64,000 nucleotides of DNA from Microbacterium rhizomatis. GTDB lineage: Bacteria; Actinomycetota; Actinomycetes; Actinomycetales; Microbacteriaceae. The translations under genes were made by a program, and so were the position numbers. Location of the stretch: NCBI RefSeq assembly GCF_008710745.1, contig NZ_VYSA01000002.1, positions 124,001 to 188,000 of the forward strand. Reading direction: 5' to 3'. Of the stretch, positions 20,427 to 28,212 are shown piece by piece (position 1 is the stretch's first letter; each line of letters opens with the position of its first letter). Under the pieces are notes generated by a model. The model was not told the origin of the DNA. It saw nothing but the letters and a program-made list of their open reading frames with translations, and ran no database searches.

Positions 20427-21347
20427 TCAGTCTGCCCGATTCGGTCCGCCCCCGCCGCCGGGTGACAGAAGGCGCTTGATCTCGGCGAGCTCGGACTGCG
20501 ATGTGAGGAGCAGCGAACGGAGCTCCTCCACCTCGGCAGACGACGCGTGCACCGACGCGACCGGCGGGGATTGGACGAGCGGTTCCGCGTCTTCGCCTTC
20601 GCCGTCGTCGCTGCGCGGGGAGAGGAACAGATTCGCGAGGTATCCGGTGAATGTGCCGAAGATGCCGACCCCGACGATGATGATGAGCGCTCCGATCAGT
20701 CGCCCGAGGTTCGTCACCGGATACTGGTCGCCATATCCCACGGTGGAAATCGTGACGATCACGTACCAGATGGCATCCGAGCCCGAGGTGATGTTCGCAC
20801 CGGGGGCGTCCTTCTCTATGTACAGGATGGAGATGCTGCCGAACTCCAGCACCAGGATGCCCATGAGCAACAGGATGAGCAGGGCGCTTCCCGCCCGGTC
20901 TCTGGTGAGTGTGCGCCAGATCGTACGCGGACCGAGCTGGCGCAGCAGCCGGTAGACCCGCACGAGCCGGAATACGCGCAGCACCTTCAGTTGCGCGAAC
21001 GGCAGGCTCGCCAGCAGATCGGCCCACCCGAAGTGACGGAAGAAATAGGCGCTGCGCGACGGGGCCGTCGACAGCCGATAGATGAAGTCGCCCAGGAAGA
21101 TCACGCTGAACAGCCCGTTCATGACCATCAGCACGATCTGAATCGACGCATCATCGACGAACGTGAGCAGCAGCACGAGGTTCACTATCGAGAGCACCGA
21201 CAGGATGCCGATGAAGATCTCGTAGCCCGTGCTCTTCAATTCACTGCGCGGCGGCTTCTGACGTCGTGGCTGCTTCGAGGGGGAGATCGGGATGCTCCTT
21301 CGACGGGTGAGCGAGCGGTCTCCCGTCACAGTACTGAGCGGCGTCAT
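20427..21347 (-). CDS. Voltage-gated-type potassium channel
   Basis: A six-helix K+ channel subunit of ~306 residues. An S4-like segment with regularly spaced arginines (LKVLRVFRLVRVYRLLRQLG) is followed by the pore helix and selectivity filter TISTVGYGDQYPVT. The last pore helix and a cytosolic tail with a predicted coiled coil (SSAEVEELRSLLLTSQSELA) close the protein. The start is uncertain: the frame is open to 21398, but the ATG at 21347 gives a sensible Arg-rich N-terminus. Confidence 0.88.
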   Translation of the reverse strand: MTPLSTVTGDRSLTRRRSIPISPSKQPRRQKPPRSELKSTGYEIFIGILSVLSIVNLVLLLTFVDDASIQIVLMVMNGLFSVIFLGDFIYRLSTAPSRSAYFFRHFGWADLLASLPFAQLKVLRVFRLVRVYRLLRQLGPRTIWRTLTRDRAGSALLILLLMGILVLEFGSISILYIEKDAPGANITSGSDAIWYVIVTISTVGYGDQYPVTNLGRLIGALIIIVGVGIFGTFTGYLANLFLSPRSDDGEGEDAEPLVQSPPVASVHASSAEVEELRSLLLTSQSELAEIKRLLSPGGGGGPNRAD

Positions 21348-21408
21348 CGACCCCGTCACCCACCACGGATGATTCGGACGGAGCCCGAGGACCCCCAACG
21401 GGCCGAAC

Positions 21409-21834
21409 CTAGCGGGCGGCGCGCACTTCCTCGTCGTTCGCCGCTTCTCTGCGGACGGCGCGGATACGTGCGAGACCGAGCACGACCAGCGCGACCCCGA
21501 CGAGCAGGAACGCGATCTGGACGGCGGGAAGGATCAGGCCCAAGGTCATCACCTGTACATAGCTCCAGATGATCAGGCCCGCGCCGATGTAGGCCGCTGC
21601 GTACCATCCGATACGCGGTCGTGTCAGCAGGAGCACGATGCCGACGATCGGCACCGTGGCAAACCCCGCGAGAAGCAGGATGCCGGATGCGAAGAAGCTG
21701 CCCGTGTACCACTCGGGCAGCAGCGCAAGGCTCAGACCGAGGGCTCCCCCGTCGGGTCGCATCATCAGCAGGATTCCACCCAGTACGCCGACGATCGCGA
21801 TCAATGCCATCAGGAGCACGGCAGTCAGTCGCAT
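21409..21834 (-). CDS. Small four-helix membrane protein
   Basis: Not recognised. 141 residues from the ATG at 21834 (MRLTAVLLMALIAIVGVLGG), with four hydrophobic helices and a charged C-terminus (RIRAVRREAANDEEVRAAR). The upstream in-frame ATG at 21876 would lie inside the downstream-facing inverted repeat and is less likely. It could be a relative of small DoxX-like or DUF proteins. No catalytic motif is visible. Confidence 0.7.
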   Translation of the reverse strand: MRLTAVLLMALIAIVGVLGGILLMMRPDGGALGLSLALLPEWYTGSFFASGILLLAGFATVPIVGIVLLLTRPRIGWYAAAYIGAGLIIWSYVQVMTLGLILPAVQIAFLLVGVALVVLGLARIRAVRREAANDEEVRAAR

Positions 21835-21870
21835 GGGGCTAACGGTACCGGCCCTGCCTGTGATGGTGGC

Positions 21871-21955
21871 GAGCACAACGCAGGACGGATCGTGCGACCA
21901 GCACGCGACACGCCGCGATCAGCGTCTCGGATCCGGCGTCGATCCTGCGTTGTGC
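21871..21955. repeat. Inverted repeat around CACAACGCAGGA
   Basis: gcacaacgcagga (21873-21885) is matched by its reverse complement tcctgcgttgtgc (21943-21955), an exact 13-bp pair about 57 nt apart. It lies in the gap between the small membrane protein and gnd. No gene was seen here. It may form a cruciform or long hairpin, or be a dispersed intergenic repeat. Confidence 0.6.
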
Positions 21956-21962
21956 GCGCTCC

Positions 21963-22032
21963 GGGCTGTCAGGACCGGGCTGTCAGGGCGGGGCTGTCAG
22001 GGCGGGGCTGTCAGGACAGGGCTGTCAGCACA
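21963..22032. repeat. Five 14-nt tandem repeats (gggctgtcaggNcN)
   Basis: Units start at 21963, 21977, 21991, 22005 and 22019. Each begins gggctgtcag, and the last four bases vary (gacc, ggcg, ggcg, gaca, caca). The array ends 1 nt before the gnd stop codon, so it forms the immediate 3' end of the gnd transcript. There are no spacers, so this is not a CRISPR. Confidence 0.9.
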
Positions 22033-22033
22033 T

Positions 22034-23092
22034 CTAGGGGGTCGACTCGGACTTCGCGCCGCCGGCCTCCAGCACGTCCCCGGCCGGGAGCTCCTGGTGC
22101 CCGCCGAACTGCAGGCGCATCGCGGAGAGGAGCTGATTGGCGTAGTGGTCTTCCCCCCGCGAGGCGAAGCGCTCGAAGAGGGATGCTGCCAGCACCGGCG
22201 CCGGAACCCCGGTGTCGACGGCGGCCTTGACCGTCCAGCGGCCTTCGCCCGAATCGGACACACGTCCGGCGAGCCCGTCGAGGGTGGGGTTGGACTCCAA
22301 GGCTGCGGCGGTCAGATCGAGCAACCACGACGAGATGACCGAGCCGCGCCGCCAGAGCTCGGCGACCTTCGGCGTGTCGATCGTGAACTGGTAGAACTCA
22401 GGCTCTTCGAGCGGCGCGACCTCGGCCGAGTGCTCTGCCTGGTCGAGCCCCGCATCGGCGTGATCCAGGATGTTGAGTCCCTCGGCGAGCGCCGCCATGA
22501 CGCCGTATTCGATGCCGTTGTGGACCATCTTCACGAAGTGGCCGGCGCCCGAGGGCCCGCAGTGCAGGTAGCCGAGTTCCTCTGGGGTGAGTGCGCCCTC
22601 CCGGCCCGGTGTCCGCGGGATGCCCTGCTCCCCCGGGGCGATGGTGCGGAGCACGGGCTCGATGCGGGCGAACGCCTCGTCGGGACCGCCCACCATCAGG
22701 CAGTACCCGCGATCGAGTCCGAACACGCCACCGCTCGTGCCGATGTCGACGTAGTGGATGCCGGCGTCTTTCAGCTTCGCCGCCCGACGCACATCGTCGC
22801 GGTAGTTGGAATTGCCGCCGTCGATGATGATGTCGCCGGGTTCGAGGACCTTGGCGACCTCGTCGACGACCTGACCGGTGAGTCCGGCGGGGATCATCAG
22901 CCAGATCGCACGAGGTGCCTTCAGCTGGGCGGCGAGCTCGGCGTACGAGCCCGAGCCGGTCGCCCCTTCGCCCGCGAGGGTGGTGACAGCATCCGCATTC
23001 ACGTCGAAGACGACGCACTCGTGACCGTCGCGCATCAGGCGCCGCACGATGTTGGCCCCCATCCGGCCAAGGCCGATCATTCCCAGTTGCAT
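22034..23092 (-). CDS. gnd: 6-phosphogluconate dehydrogenase (decarboxylating), short NAD-type
   Basis: It converts 6-phosphogluconate to ribulose 5-phosphate plus CO2 and reduced cofactor. The 352 residues correspond to the shorter GntZ/YqeC-like class, not the ~470-residue enzyme. The Rossmann motif is GLGRMGANIVRRLM, the substrate loop IDIGTSGG is near residue 120, and the catalytic Lys/Asn segment is CGPSGAGHFVKMVHNGIEYG. The C-terminal all-helical domain is complete. It is divergent from the metallophosphoesterase gene. Confidence 0.93.
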   Translation of the reverse strand: MQLGMIGLGRMGANIVRRLMRDGHECVVFDVNADAVTTLAGEGATGSGSYAELAAQLKAPRAIWLMIPAGLTGQVVDEVAKVLEPGDIIIDGGNSNYRDDVRRAAKLKDAGIHYVDIGTSGGVFGLDRGYCLMVGGPDEAFARIEPVLRTIAPGEQGIPRTPGREGALTPEELGYLHCGPSGAGHFVKMVHNGIEYGVMAALAEGLNILDHADAGLDQAEHSAEVAPLEEPEFYQFTIDTPKVAELWRRGSVISSWLLDLTAAALESNPTLDGLAGRVSDSGEGRWTVKAAVDTGVPAPVLAASLFERFASRGEDHYANQLLSAMRLQFGGHQELPAGDVLEAGGAKSESTP

Positions 23093-23243
23093 CGCTACTC
23101 CTCGCGTCGACGGGCGTCCAGGGGAAGTCTAGGGGTGCCCCATGAGGCCGCGGTGGAGGTTTGCCGCCGCCTGTGTCCGACTGCCATCATGTGGTCTGTC
23201 CCGTGACTGCACCAACCCGAATCGATGAAGGCAGAGGGCTGCA

Positions 23244-25028
23244 ATGGGCGGACTCTCCCGACGCCGTTTCCTCTCCGGAGCGGCGGTACTCGCCGCTGCG
23301 TGGGGAATGGGAATCGACGAGCTCGCGCCCCTGCTCGCCCGGGCGAGCACCGACCCTGGCACCGTGCCGTCGACCCTGCTGCAGACGATCCTGCACGGTG
23401 GCATCACGACGGGGAGCTACCGCACGCTCACCACAGGCCCGGGCGAGCCCTACATCGCCCGGCTGGACGTGCTCCGCAAGGGCGCTGACGCCAGTCGCAC
23501 CGCCCGGCGGCGGTCGCTGCTCTATCTCGGGCATCTCTCGGATCTTCACGTGATAGACGCGCAGTCTCCGGGCCGGATCGAGCCGATGATCGTGCAGGAC
23601 CACTCCGCGTGGGGTTCGGCGTTCCACCCGCAGGATCCGCTCAGTCCGCACACCACCGCCGCGATGGTGCAGGCCTTCTCCGATGCGCGGGTGAGCCCCC
23701 TCACAGGTGCCCCGATGGGGGCCGCGGTGGTGACCGGCGACAGTGCCGACATGCACTCGCACCTCGAGCTTCGGTGGTACATCGATCTGATGGACGGCCT
23801 GTCGGTCGATCCGGCCAGCGCCGGGCCCGACTATCAAGGCGTGCAGGCCTGGTCGGAAGCGACATGGGCGTATCGACCGGGCGATCCGGCGGGCGGCGAC
23901 TTCGGCGCCTACGGCTTCCCTCGGCTGCCGTCGCTTCTGGCCGACGCGATCGCGGCGCCGGTCACCTCACCCGGCCTTCCCGCACCGTGGTACGCGGTCT
24001 ACGGCAACCACGACACGCTTCTCCTCGGCACCTTCGACCTCAGTCCGCAGCTGCACGCCCTGGCAGTTGGAGGACGTAAGTCGTACGCGCTCGATGCGAC
24101 GGCATCCAGCATCCTCAACGGATATGCATCGAGCGGAAGTGCGATCCAGCAGGCTTTCGACGCACTCGGGGTGGCGTTCGGCCGCGCCGGCTTCAGGTCC
24201 GTCACGGCCAATCCTGAGCGCCGGCTCTTCGAGAACCGCGAATTCATGGCCGAGCACTTCGTCACCGAGCCTGACCCAGGACCGGTCGGGCACGGTTTCA
24301 CGCAGCACAACATCGACTCCGGCGAAACGTGGTGGAAGGCCGACCTCAGCCCTCACGTGCGCGCACTGGGACTCGATACCTGCAACGCCGTCGCCGGCCC
24401 GGACGGCGCCGTGCCCGATGCCCAGTTCCAGTGGCTCCGCGCGGAACTGGCCCGCGCTCAGAAGGAGAAGACGCTCGTTCTGGTGCTGAGCCACCACAAC
24501 AGCCTGACGCTCGAGAACACCGCCCAGCGGCCCGGGGAGAACGAGACGCTGCATCACGCCGACGAACTCATCGCGCTGCTCCTGCAGTATCCGGTCGCGA
24601 TCGCCTGGCTGAACGGCCACACTCATCTCAACCAGATCCTCGCCCACACCTCCCCCACGGGCGGATTCTGGGAGATCACGACCGCGTCGTGCATCGACTT
24701 CCCGCAGCAGCAGCAGGTGGTCGAGATCATCGACAATCGCGACGGAACGCTCTCGCTCTTCACGACCGTGCTCGATCACGCCTCGCCCGCCGCGCCGGGC
24801 ACATCGGGTCGCTCGATCGATCTCGCATCCCGAGCGCGGGAGCTCGCGGCCAACGACTGGGCCGAGTCGCCGTCGATGCGCCGGGGTTCGCCGCTGGACC
24901 GCAACACCGAGCTGCTCCTGCCCGCGCCCTTCGATATGGAGACCATCACGGATGCTGCGCTCGAGGCCCAGCGGATGACCGAGCGCGCCCGGATCGCGGC
25001 ACACGAGCGCAAAGTGGCGACGAAGTGA
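23244..25028 (+). CDS. Tat-exported metallophosphoesterase (TIGR03767-type)
   Basis: 594 residues. The N-terminus GGLSRRRFLSGAAVLAAAWG is a twin-arginine signal. Calcineurin-type metal ligands are seen in order: HLSDLHVID, VTGDSADMHSH, YAVYGNHDTLL, LVLSHHNSLT and WLNGHTHLNQI. The family is annotated as actinobacterial metallophosphoesterases of unknown substrate. Its stop overlaps the GTG start of the next gene by 4 nt, making the first of three coupled genes that look like an envelope unit. Confidence 0.9.
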   Translation: MGGLSRRRFLSGAAVLAAAWGMGIDELAPLLARASTDPGTVPSTLLQTILHGGITTGSYRTLTTGPGEPYIARLDVLRKGADASRTARRRSLLYLGHLSDLHVIDAQSPGRIEPMIVQDHSAWGSAFHPQDPLSPHTTAAMVQAFSDARVSPLTGAPMGAAVVTGDSADMHSHLELRWYIDLMDGLSVDPASAGPDYQGVQAWSEATWAYRPGDPAGGDFGAYGFPRLPSLLADAIAAPVTSPGLPAPWYAVYGNHDTLLLGTFDLSPQLHALAVGGRKSYALDATASSILNGYASSGSAIQQAFDALGVAFGRAGFRSVTANPERRLFENREFMAEHFVTEPDPGPVGHGFTQHNIDSGETWWKADLSPHVRALGLDTCNAVAGPDGAVPDAQFQWLRAELARAQKEKTLVLVLSHHNSLTLENTAQRPGENETLHHADELIALLLQYPVAIAWLNGHTHLNQILAHTSPTGGFWEITTASCIDFPQQQQVVEIIDNRDGTLSLFTTVLDHASPAAPGTSGRSIDLASRARELAANDWAESPSMRRGSPLDRNTELLLPAPFDMETITDAALEAQRMTERARIAAHERKVATK

Positions 25029-25372
25029 CTCGTCGCCGGCTGGCTGCCGCACTGCTCGCAGTCGCCGCGGTCATCCTGAGCGGCTGTTCTCAGGTCGCGG
25101 CGATCGCCCCGGTCGGCGGCAGCCGGCTGGCGGAGGTGCGCTACGCAGCGCTGGACGTGCTGACGAGTGCGGACGTCGAGATCCTCACGGCGCCGATATG
25201 TACGCAGGGCGCCGATGAGACGGTCACGTGCGGCGGGACCACGGTGGACGGTCAGGCCATCCGCGCGGTGTCGACCGGCGCATCGCCGGACGACGTCACG
25301 GTGACGGTCGGATCCGACACCCTCTACGACGGGTCGGTGCAGGACGTGCTCGAGAAGGCGATGCAGCGATGA
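25025..25372 (+). CDS. Small lipoprotein
   Basis: 115 residues starting at GTG (VTRRRLAAALLAVAAVILSG, then C). This is a type II signal peptide with lipobox LSGC, so the protein is expected to be lipidated by Lgt. The mature part is ~90 residues with two further cysteines (PICTQGADETVTCGG) likely forming a disulfide. The function is not recognised. It overlaps both neighbours by 4 nt (GTGA and ATGA), indicating strict coupling to the metallophosphoesterase and the membrane protein. Confidence 0.85.
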   Translation: MTRRRLAAALLAVAAVILSGCSQVAAIAPVGGSRLAEVRYAALDVLTSADVEILTAPICTQGADETVTCGGTTVDGQAIRAVSTGASPDDVTVTVGSDTLYDGSVQDVLEKAMQR

Positions 25373-25956
25373 GCGGGGGGCGCAGCATCCCCTGGCTCGT
25401 GCTCGCGGCGACCATCGTCGTCGGCGCCGTTCTTCAGGCCGTGAGCGCCGCCCCGGGTCTGGGGCGCATGCCGACGTGGCTGTTCGCCGTCGCCGCGGCC
25501 GGATCCGTGGTGGCGCTGTGGCTGCAGCTGGTCGCGACGGCCTGGGCTGCCGCGGCGGTCACCGCGAGAGCCCCGCTCGGCAGGGTGCGCGGCGGGCTGT
25601 GGGCGTGGGCCGCTGTCGCCGTGGCTGCCACCGGGGTGGTCGCGGTGGTGTTCCCGCTGGCGCTCCCCCTCATCGCGATCGTCATGCTCTGCGTCCTGCC
25701 CGGAGTTGCGGCCGGTCGCAGCGCGGTGAGCGGCTTCGCGGTGTTCGCCCGGACGACATGGCGCGCGGTGCTCGCCGTCGTGGTCGCGGTGATCGCGATC
25801 GTCGTGAGCTGGGTCGTCGCTCTGCTCGCCGGATTCTTCCTCACCGGCACCTTGGGTGCGTTCGCGATGTGGCTGTGGTTCGGCCTGGTCGGCTCCGCTC
25901 TGCTGATGTGGTGGGGTCGGCTCGCCGCGCGGACGGGTCTCACTGCGCCCCGTTAG
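25369..25956 (+). CDS. Multi-pass membrane protein, third gene of the metallophosphoesterase unit
   Basis: Not recognised. 195 residues, about six hydrophobic segments rich in Ala and Val (MSGGRSIPWLVLAATIVVGA at the start), with no charged functional motif. The ATG overlaps the lipoprotein stop (ATGA). The composition suggests an integral membrane scaffold for the exported partner proteins, which is inference only. Confidence 0.8.
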   Translation: MSGGRSIPWLVLAATIVVGAVLQAVSAAPGLGRMPTWLFAVAAAGSVVALWLQLVATAWAAAAVTARAPLGRVRGGLWAWAAVAVAATGVVAVVFPLALPLIAIVMLCVLPGVAAGRSAVSGFAVFARTTWRAVLAVVVAVIAIVVSWVVALLAGFFLTGTLGAFAMWLWFGLVGSALLMWWGRLAARTGLTAPR

Positions 25957-26003
25957 AGGGAGCTCGCGTGCCCGCGACCGCGGCGCGATTGCGGATGGTC
26001 GTT

Positions 26004-26537
26004 CTACTGAGGCAAGAGACGCAGGTAACGGGGGCTGCCCGTATGCCAGTCAGGCCACGAATCGTAATTGAATCCGTCGAAAGAGTCGTTCGTGCAGGAA
26101 ACGGTGATGGAGACATAGTGCGGGGAGAGCCCGTCCCAGTTGCTGACGCTCGCGACCTGCAGGGTGGAGTCCGTCCACCCCGCGACTCGGAACGCACCCG
26201 GAGTCGGGTGCGTGGGCGGCGCCGGCAGGCTTCGTCCCACGTTGTACACCCCGCTGATGTTCACGCCCACCCATATTGAATCGGTCGTGACCTCCACTCC
26301 GGATGGCACCAAACGCCCCGCGGAATACTGCTTGCGTTCGAGATAGGGAAAGTCAGCCGGGCACGTGAATGCGCGGGGAAGCGGGACGATGTTGCCGGCG
26401 GCAACAATTCCATCCCATAAAGGGAACATCTTCGTATCGCCGATGCCAGGGTCTTCGGCGTATGCCGGAGCCGACAAGCCCCCCACCGCGAGGAGAACGG
26501 CCGCAGTTCCGGCAAGAAGAGCGTGCGAGCGTTTCAC
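26004..26537 (-). CDS. Secreted protein of unknown function
   Basis: 177 residues starting at GTG 26537 (VKRSHALLAGTAAVLLAVGG), chosen because AGGAGG lies 7 nt upstream. The signal peptide ends near SAPAYA-ED. The mature domain is ~145 residues, with Trp/Tyr-rich beta-like segments and two cysteines (FTCPADFPYLER, VSCTNDSF). Codon use and GC are lower than in the neighbours, which hints at transfer. The upstream region to 26600 is AT-rich (TATATTGATATATG) and probably contains the promoter. Confidence 0.75.
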   Translation of the reverse strand: MKRSHALLAGTAAVLLAVGGLSAPAYAEDPGIGDTKMFPLWDGIVAAGNIVPLPRAFTCPADFPYLERKQYSAGRLVPSGVEVTTDSIWVGVNISGVYNVGRSLPAPPTHPTPGAFRVAGWTDSTLQVASVSNWDGLSPHYVSITVSCTNDSFDGFNYDSWPDWHTGSPRYLRLLPQ

Positions 26538-26544
26538 GGGAGAT

Positions 26545-26550
26545 CCTCCT
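26545..26550 (-). promoter_or_regulatory. Ribosome binding site deciding the start of the secreted protein
   Basis: AGGAGG on the minus strand, 7 nt before GTG 26537. It argues against the longer open frame starting at 26576. Confidence 0.7.
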
Positions 26551-26642
26551 GAGATTCGGGGTTGTTCATATATCAATATACAAACATTCAGGAAGGAATC
26601 ATCGGCCCGCAGGGCAGAGCCTGGATCGACGGAGGGCGATTC

Positions 26643-27416
26643 TCAGCGGGCCGGAAGCTCCAGTGGGAGCTCGCGCTCCCGATCCCACGGTTCCGTCCAG
26701 CCGAGGCGAGTGAAGAGGCCGTCGAGCAGCACCGCGGTGAATCCCCAGACAAGGTGATGGTCCGCCGGCCGGTCGCCCGCCCTTCCCCCATCCTCGTCGG
26801 GCGTTCGGCGCACCAGGAAGGCAGGACCGCGCATCTCTCGCCCGCCACGTCGGATGACAGTGGAGCCTCGGTTCGCCGGATCGAGGAGTTCCGCCACAGG
26901 CGCCCGGAACACGTGGGCCGACTCGGCGAGATCGACGACTCGTACGGGCGAGGGATGCTGCCACCACGCGAGCACCGGAGTGACCACGTGCTGGGAGTAC
27001 GGGAGCGGGACCGTGCCGAGTGTTCCGAGCACGTCGACGCCTGCGGGATCCAGGCCGGTCTCTTCCCGTGCTTCGCGCAGCGCGGCGTCAACGGTCGACG
27101 CATCGCCGGGATCGATCCGTCCGCCGGGGAAGGCGACCTGGCCGGGGTGCGCGCGCAAGGTGGTGGCCCGCGATAGCAGGAGCACATCGAGATCGCGGGA
27201 TACGGCCCGCGCCTGAGCCTCGCGATCGCTCGGCCGCGTGTCGAGCATGCCGAACAGGATGAGCACGGCGGCCGAACGGGCATCCGCTACCTCGGGGAAC
27301 CCGGCGAGCTCAGGCCAGAGCCCGTTCGCATTCCCCTCTCTCGCGAAGGATTCGGCCTGCGCGGCCAGAGCGGCCAGCTGGGCTCGCGCGCTCTGCGGAG
27401 GCGAAGCGATCGACAT
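26643..27416 (-). CDS. NUDIX hydrolase (CoA pyrophosphatase-like)
   Basis: 257 residues. The NUDIX box is GGRIDPGDASTVDAALREAR followed by EETG, near residues 98-122. Upstream is the LRAHPGQVAFPGG context typical of NudL/CoAse proteins, which hydrolyse CoA and its derivatives to phosphopantetheine and 3',5'-ADP. The C-terminal part (HHLVWGFTAVLLDGL) matches this subgroup. Start is ATG. Confidence 0.85.
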   Translation of the reverse strand: MSIASPPQSARAQLAALAAQAESFAREGNANGLWPELAGFPEVADARSAAVLILFGMLDTRPSDREAQARAVSRDLDVLLLSRATTLRAHPGQVAFPGGRIDPGDASTVDAALREAREETGLDPAGVDVLGTLGTVPLPYSQHVVTPVLAWWQHPSPVRVVDLAESAHVFRAPVAELLDPANRGSTVIRRGGREMRGPAFLVRRTPDEDGGRAGDRPADHHLVWGFTAVLLDGLFTRLGWTEPWDRERELPLELPAR

Positions 27417-27639
27417 CCGCTCAGGCTACGCCCGCTGGCAGAGGAGGGCGGGAGCGGCAGGGTGGTCAGAACAGCGGTTTCACTCCGCCGGCCCGATCCG
27501 ATGGCGTGAACACGGGAGCCGACCGGATCGCGAGCTGGCGCGTCGGTTCGACGCGGTACCCGCGCGCCGTGGGTGAGATCCACGCGATGGCACCACCGCC
27601 CCCTCACAGGTCGCGCCCGGCGGAGAGCACCACTCCGGA

Positions 27640-27952
27640 CTCGGGATGAGTGAGCACCCACATCCAGCCTGTGGCGCCTGCACATCTCACGGCCCTCGTC
27701 GGTCGGAACCCCAGCGCCCTCGATCGTCTTTCGTATATTTGTGCGAAACGACCTGGGTGGCTGGACTTCGGTCAGGGGCAGCGCCCGCATGAGGATCTCG
27801 GCGCGCATGTGACGCTCGAGAACGCCGAGGGCGTCGACGAAGACAGCGGCATCACACTCCCGGTCGACGTCGTAGGGAACGCCGCCGAGATAGCCCCATT
27901 CGCCCGGGAGATCGCCCGCCTCGCCATAGGGTCTGGAACCTGAACACTGCAC
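27640..27952 (-). pseudogene. Possible decayed or unrecognised ORF upstream of the NUDIX gene
   Basis: From 27952 the minus strand reads a plausible protein start (residues include GEWGYLGGVPYDVDRECDAA and LERHMRAEILMRALP). After about 100 residues the frame becomes arginine-rich, shadow-like sequence that runs into the NUDIX gene. It may be a gene truncated or frameshifted near 27640. I see no other gene between 27417 and 28212, so this 796-nt gap is either remnant plus regulatory DNA or a poorly conserved gene. Confidence 0.25.
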
Positions 27953-27973
27953 CCCGATACATTAGCACCTTTG

Positions 27974-27993
27974 TTCGCATATTGGTATGCGAA
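27974..27993. promoter_or_regulatory. Palindrome TTCGCATA-ttgg-TATGCGAA
   Basis: A perfect 8-bp inverted repeat with a 4-nt centre in an AT-rich stretch. It lies about 20 nt upstream of the possible ORF at 27952 (minus) and 220 nt upstream of the cell wall protein gene (plus). The symmetry suggests an operator. It does not match the actinobacterial LexA box. Confidence 0.45.
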
Positions 27994-28100
27994 TATGACT
28001 GCGCATCGTACGGATCTTCGGCTCCGCCGGCGCGCCTCCGAGGCCCCGAACAGTCAGTGCACCCCTCTGATCAGCACTTTTCCGCCGCCCCCGCTCCCAT

Positions 28101-28117
28101 GTAACGCTCAGGTAACG
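28101..28117 (+). promoter_or_regulatory. Candidate MtrA binding site (GTAACG-N5-GTAACG)
   Basis: Two direct GTAACG hexamers separated by exactly five bases (ctcag), 96 nt before the start codon of the cell wall protein. MtrA, the response regulator of the MtrAB system, binds direct GTAAC-type repeats and controls cell wall hydrolase genes in Actinobacteria. Assignment to MtrA is inference from spacing and target. Confidence 0.5.
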
Positions 28118-28212
28118 CCCAGACTGGTCCGCCACACTCGGGGACTTGTGCCCGCAGAAGCGGATGCGCTGCGCCGTCCCGAGGCGCGGATCTCTCATAC
28201 GAAACCGGTTTT

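Noticed and set aside
21963..22032. CRISPR array
   Set aside because: The 14-nt units are directly adjacent without spacers, and no cas genes are present. The 17-nt array at 49165-49266 was rejected for the same reason.
27974..27993. LexA box
   Set aside because: Actinobacterial LexA sites contain CGAAC-N4-GTTCG; this palindrome has TTCGCATA arms and a different spacing.
27994..28212. c-di-AMP (ydaO-type) riboswitch upstream of the cell wall protein
   Set aside because: This class often precedes such genes in actinobacteria, but I could not find the conserved GGGGAAxC and pseudoknot elements in the leader.
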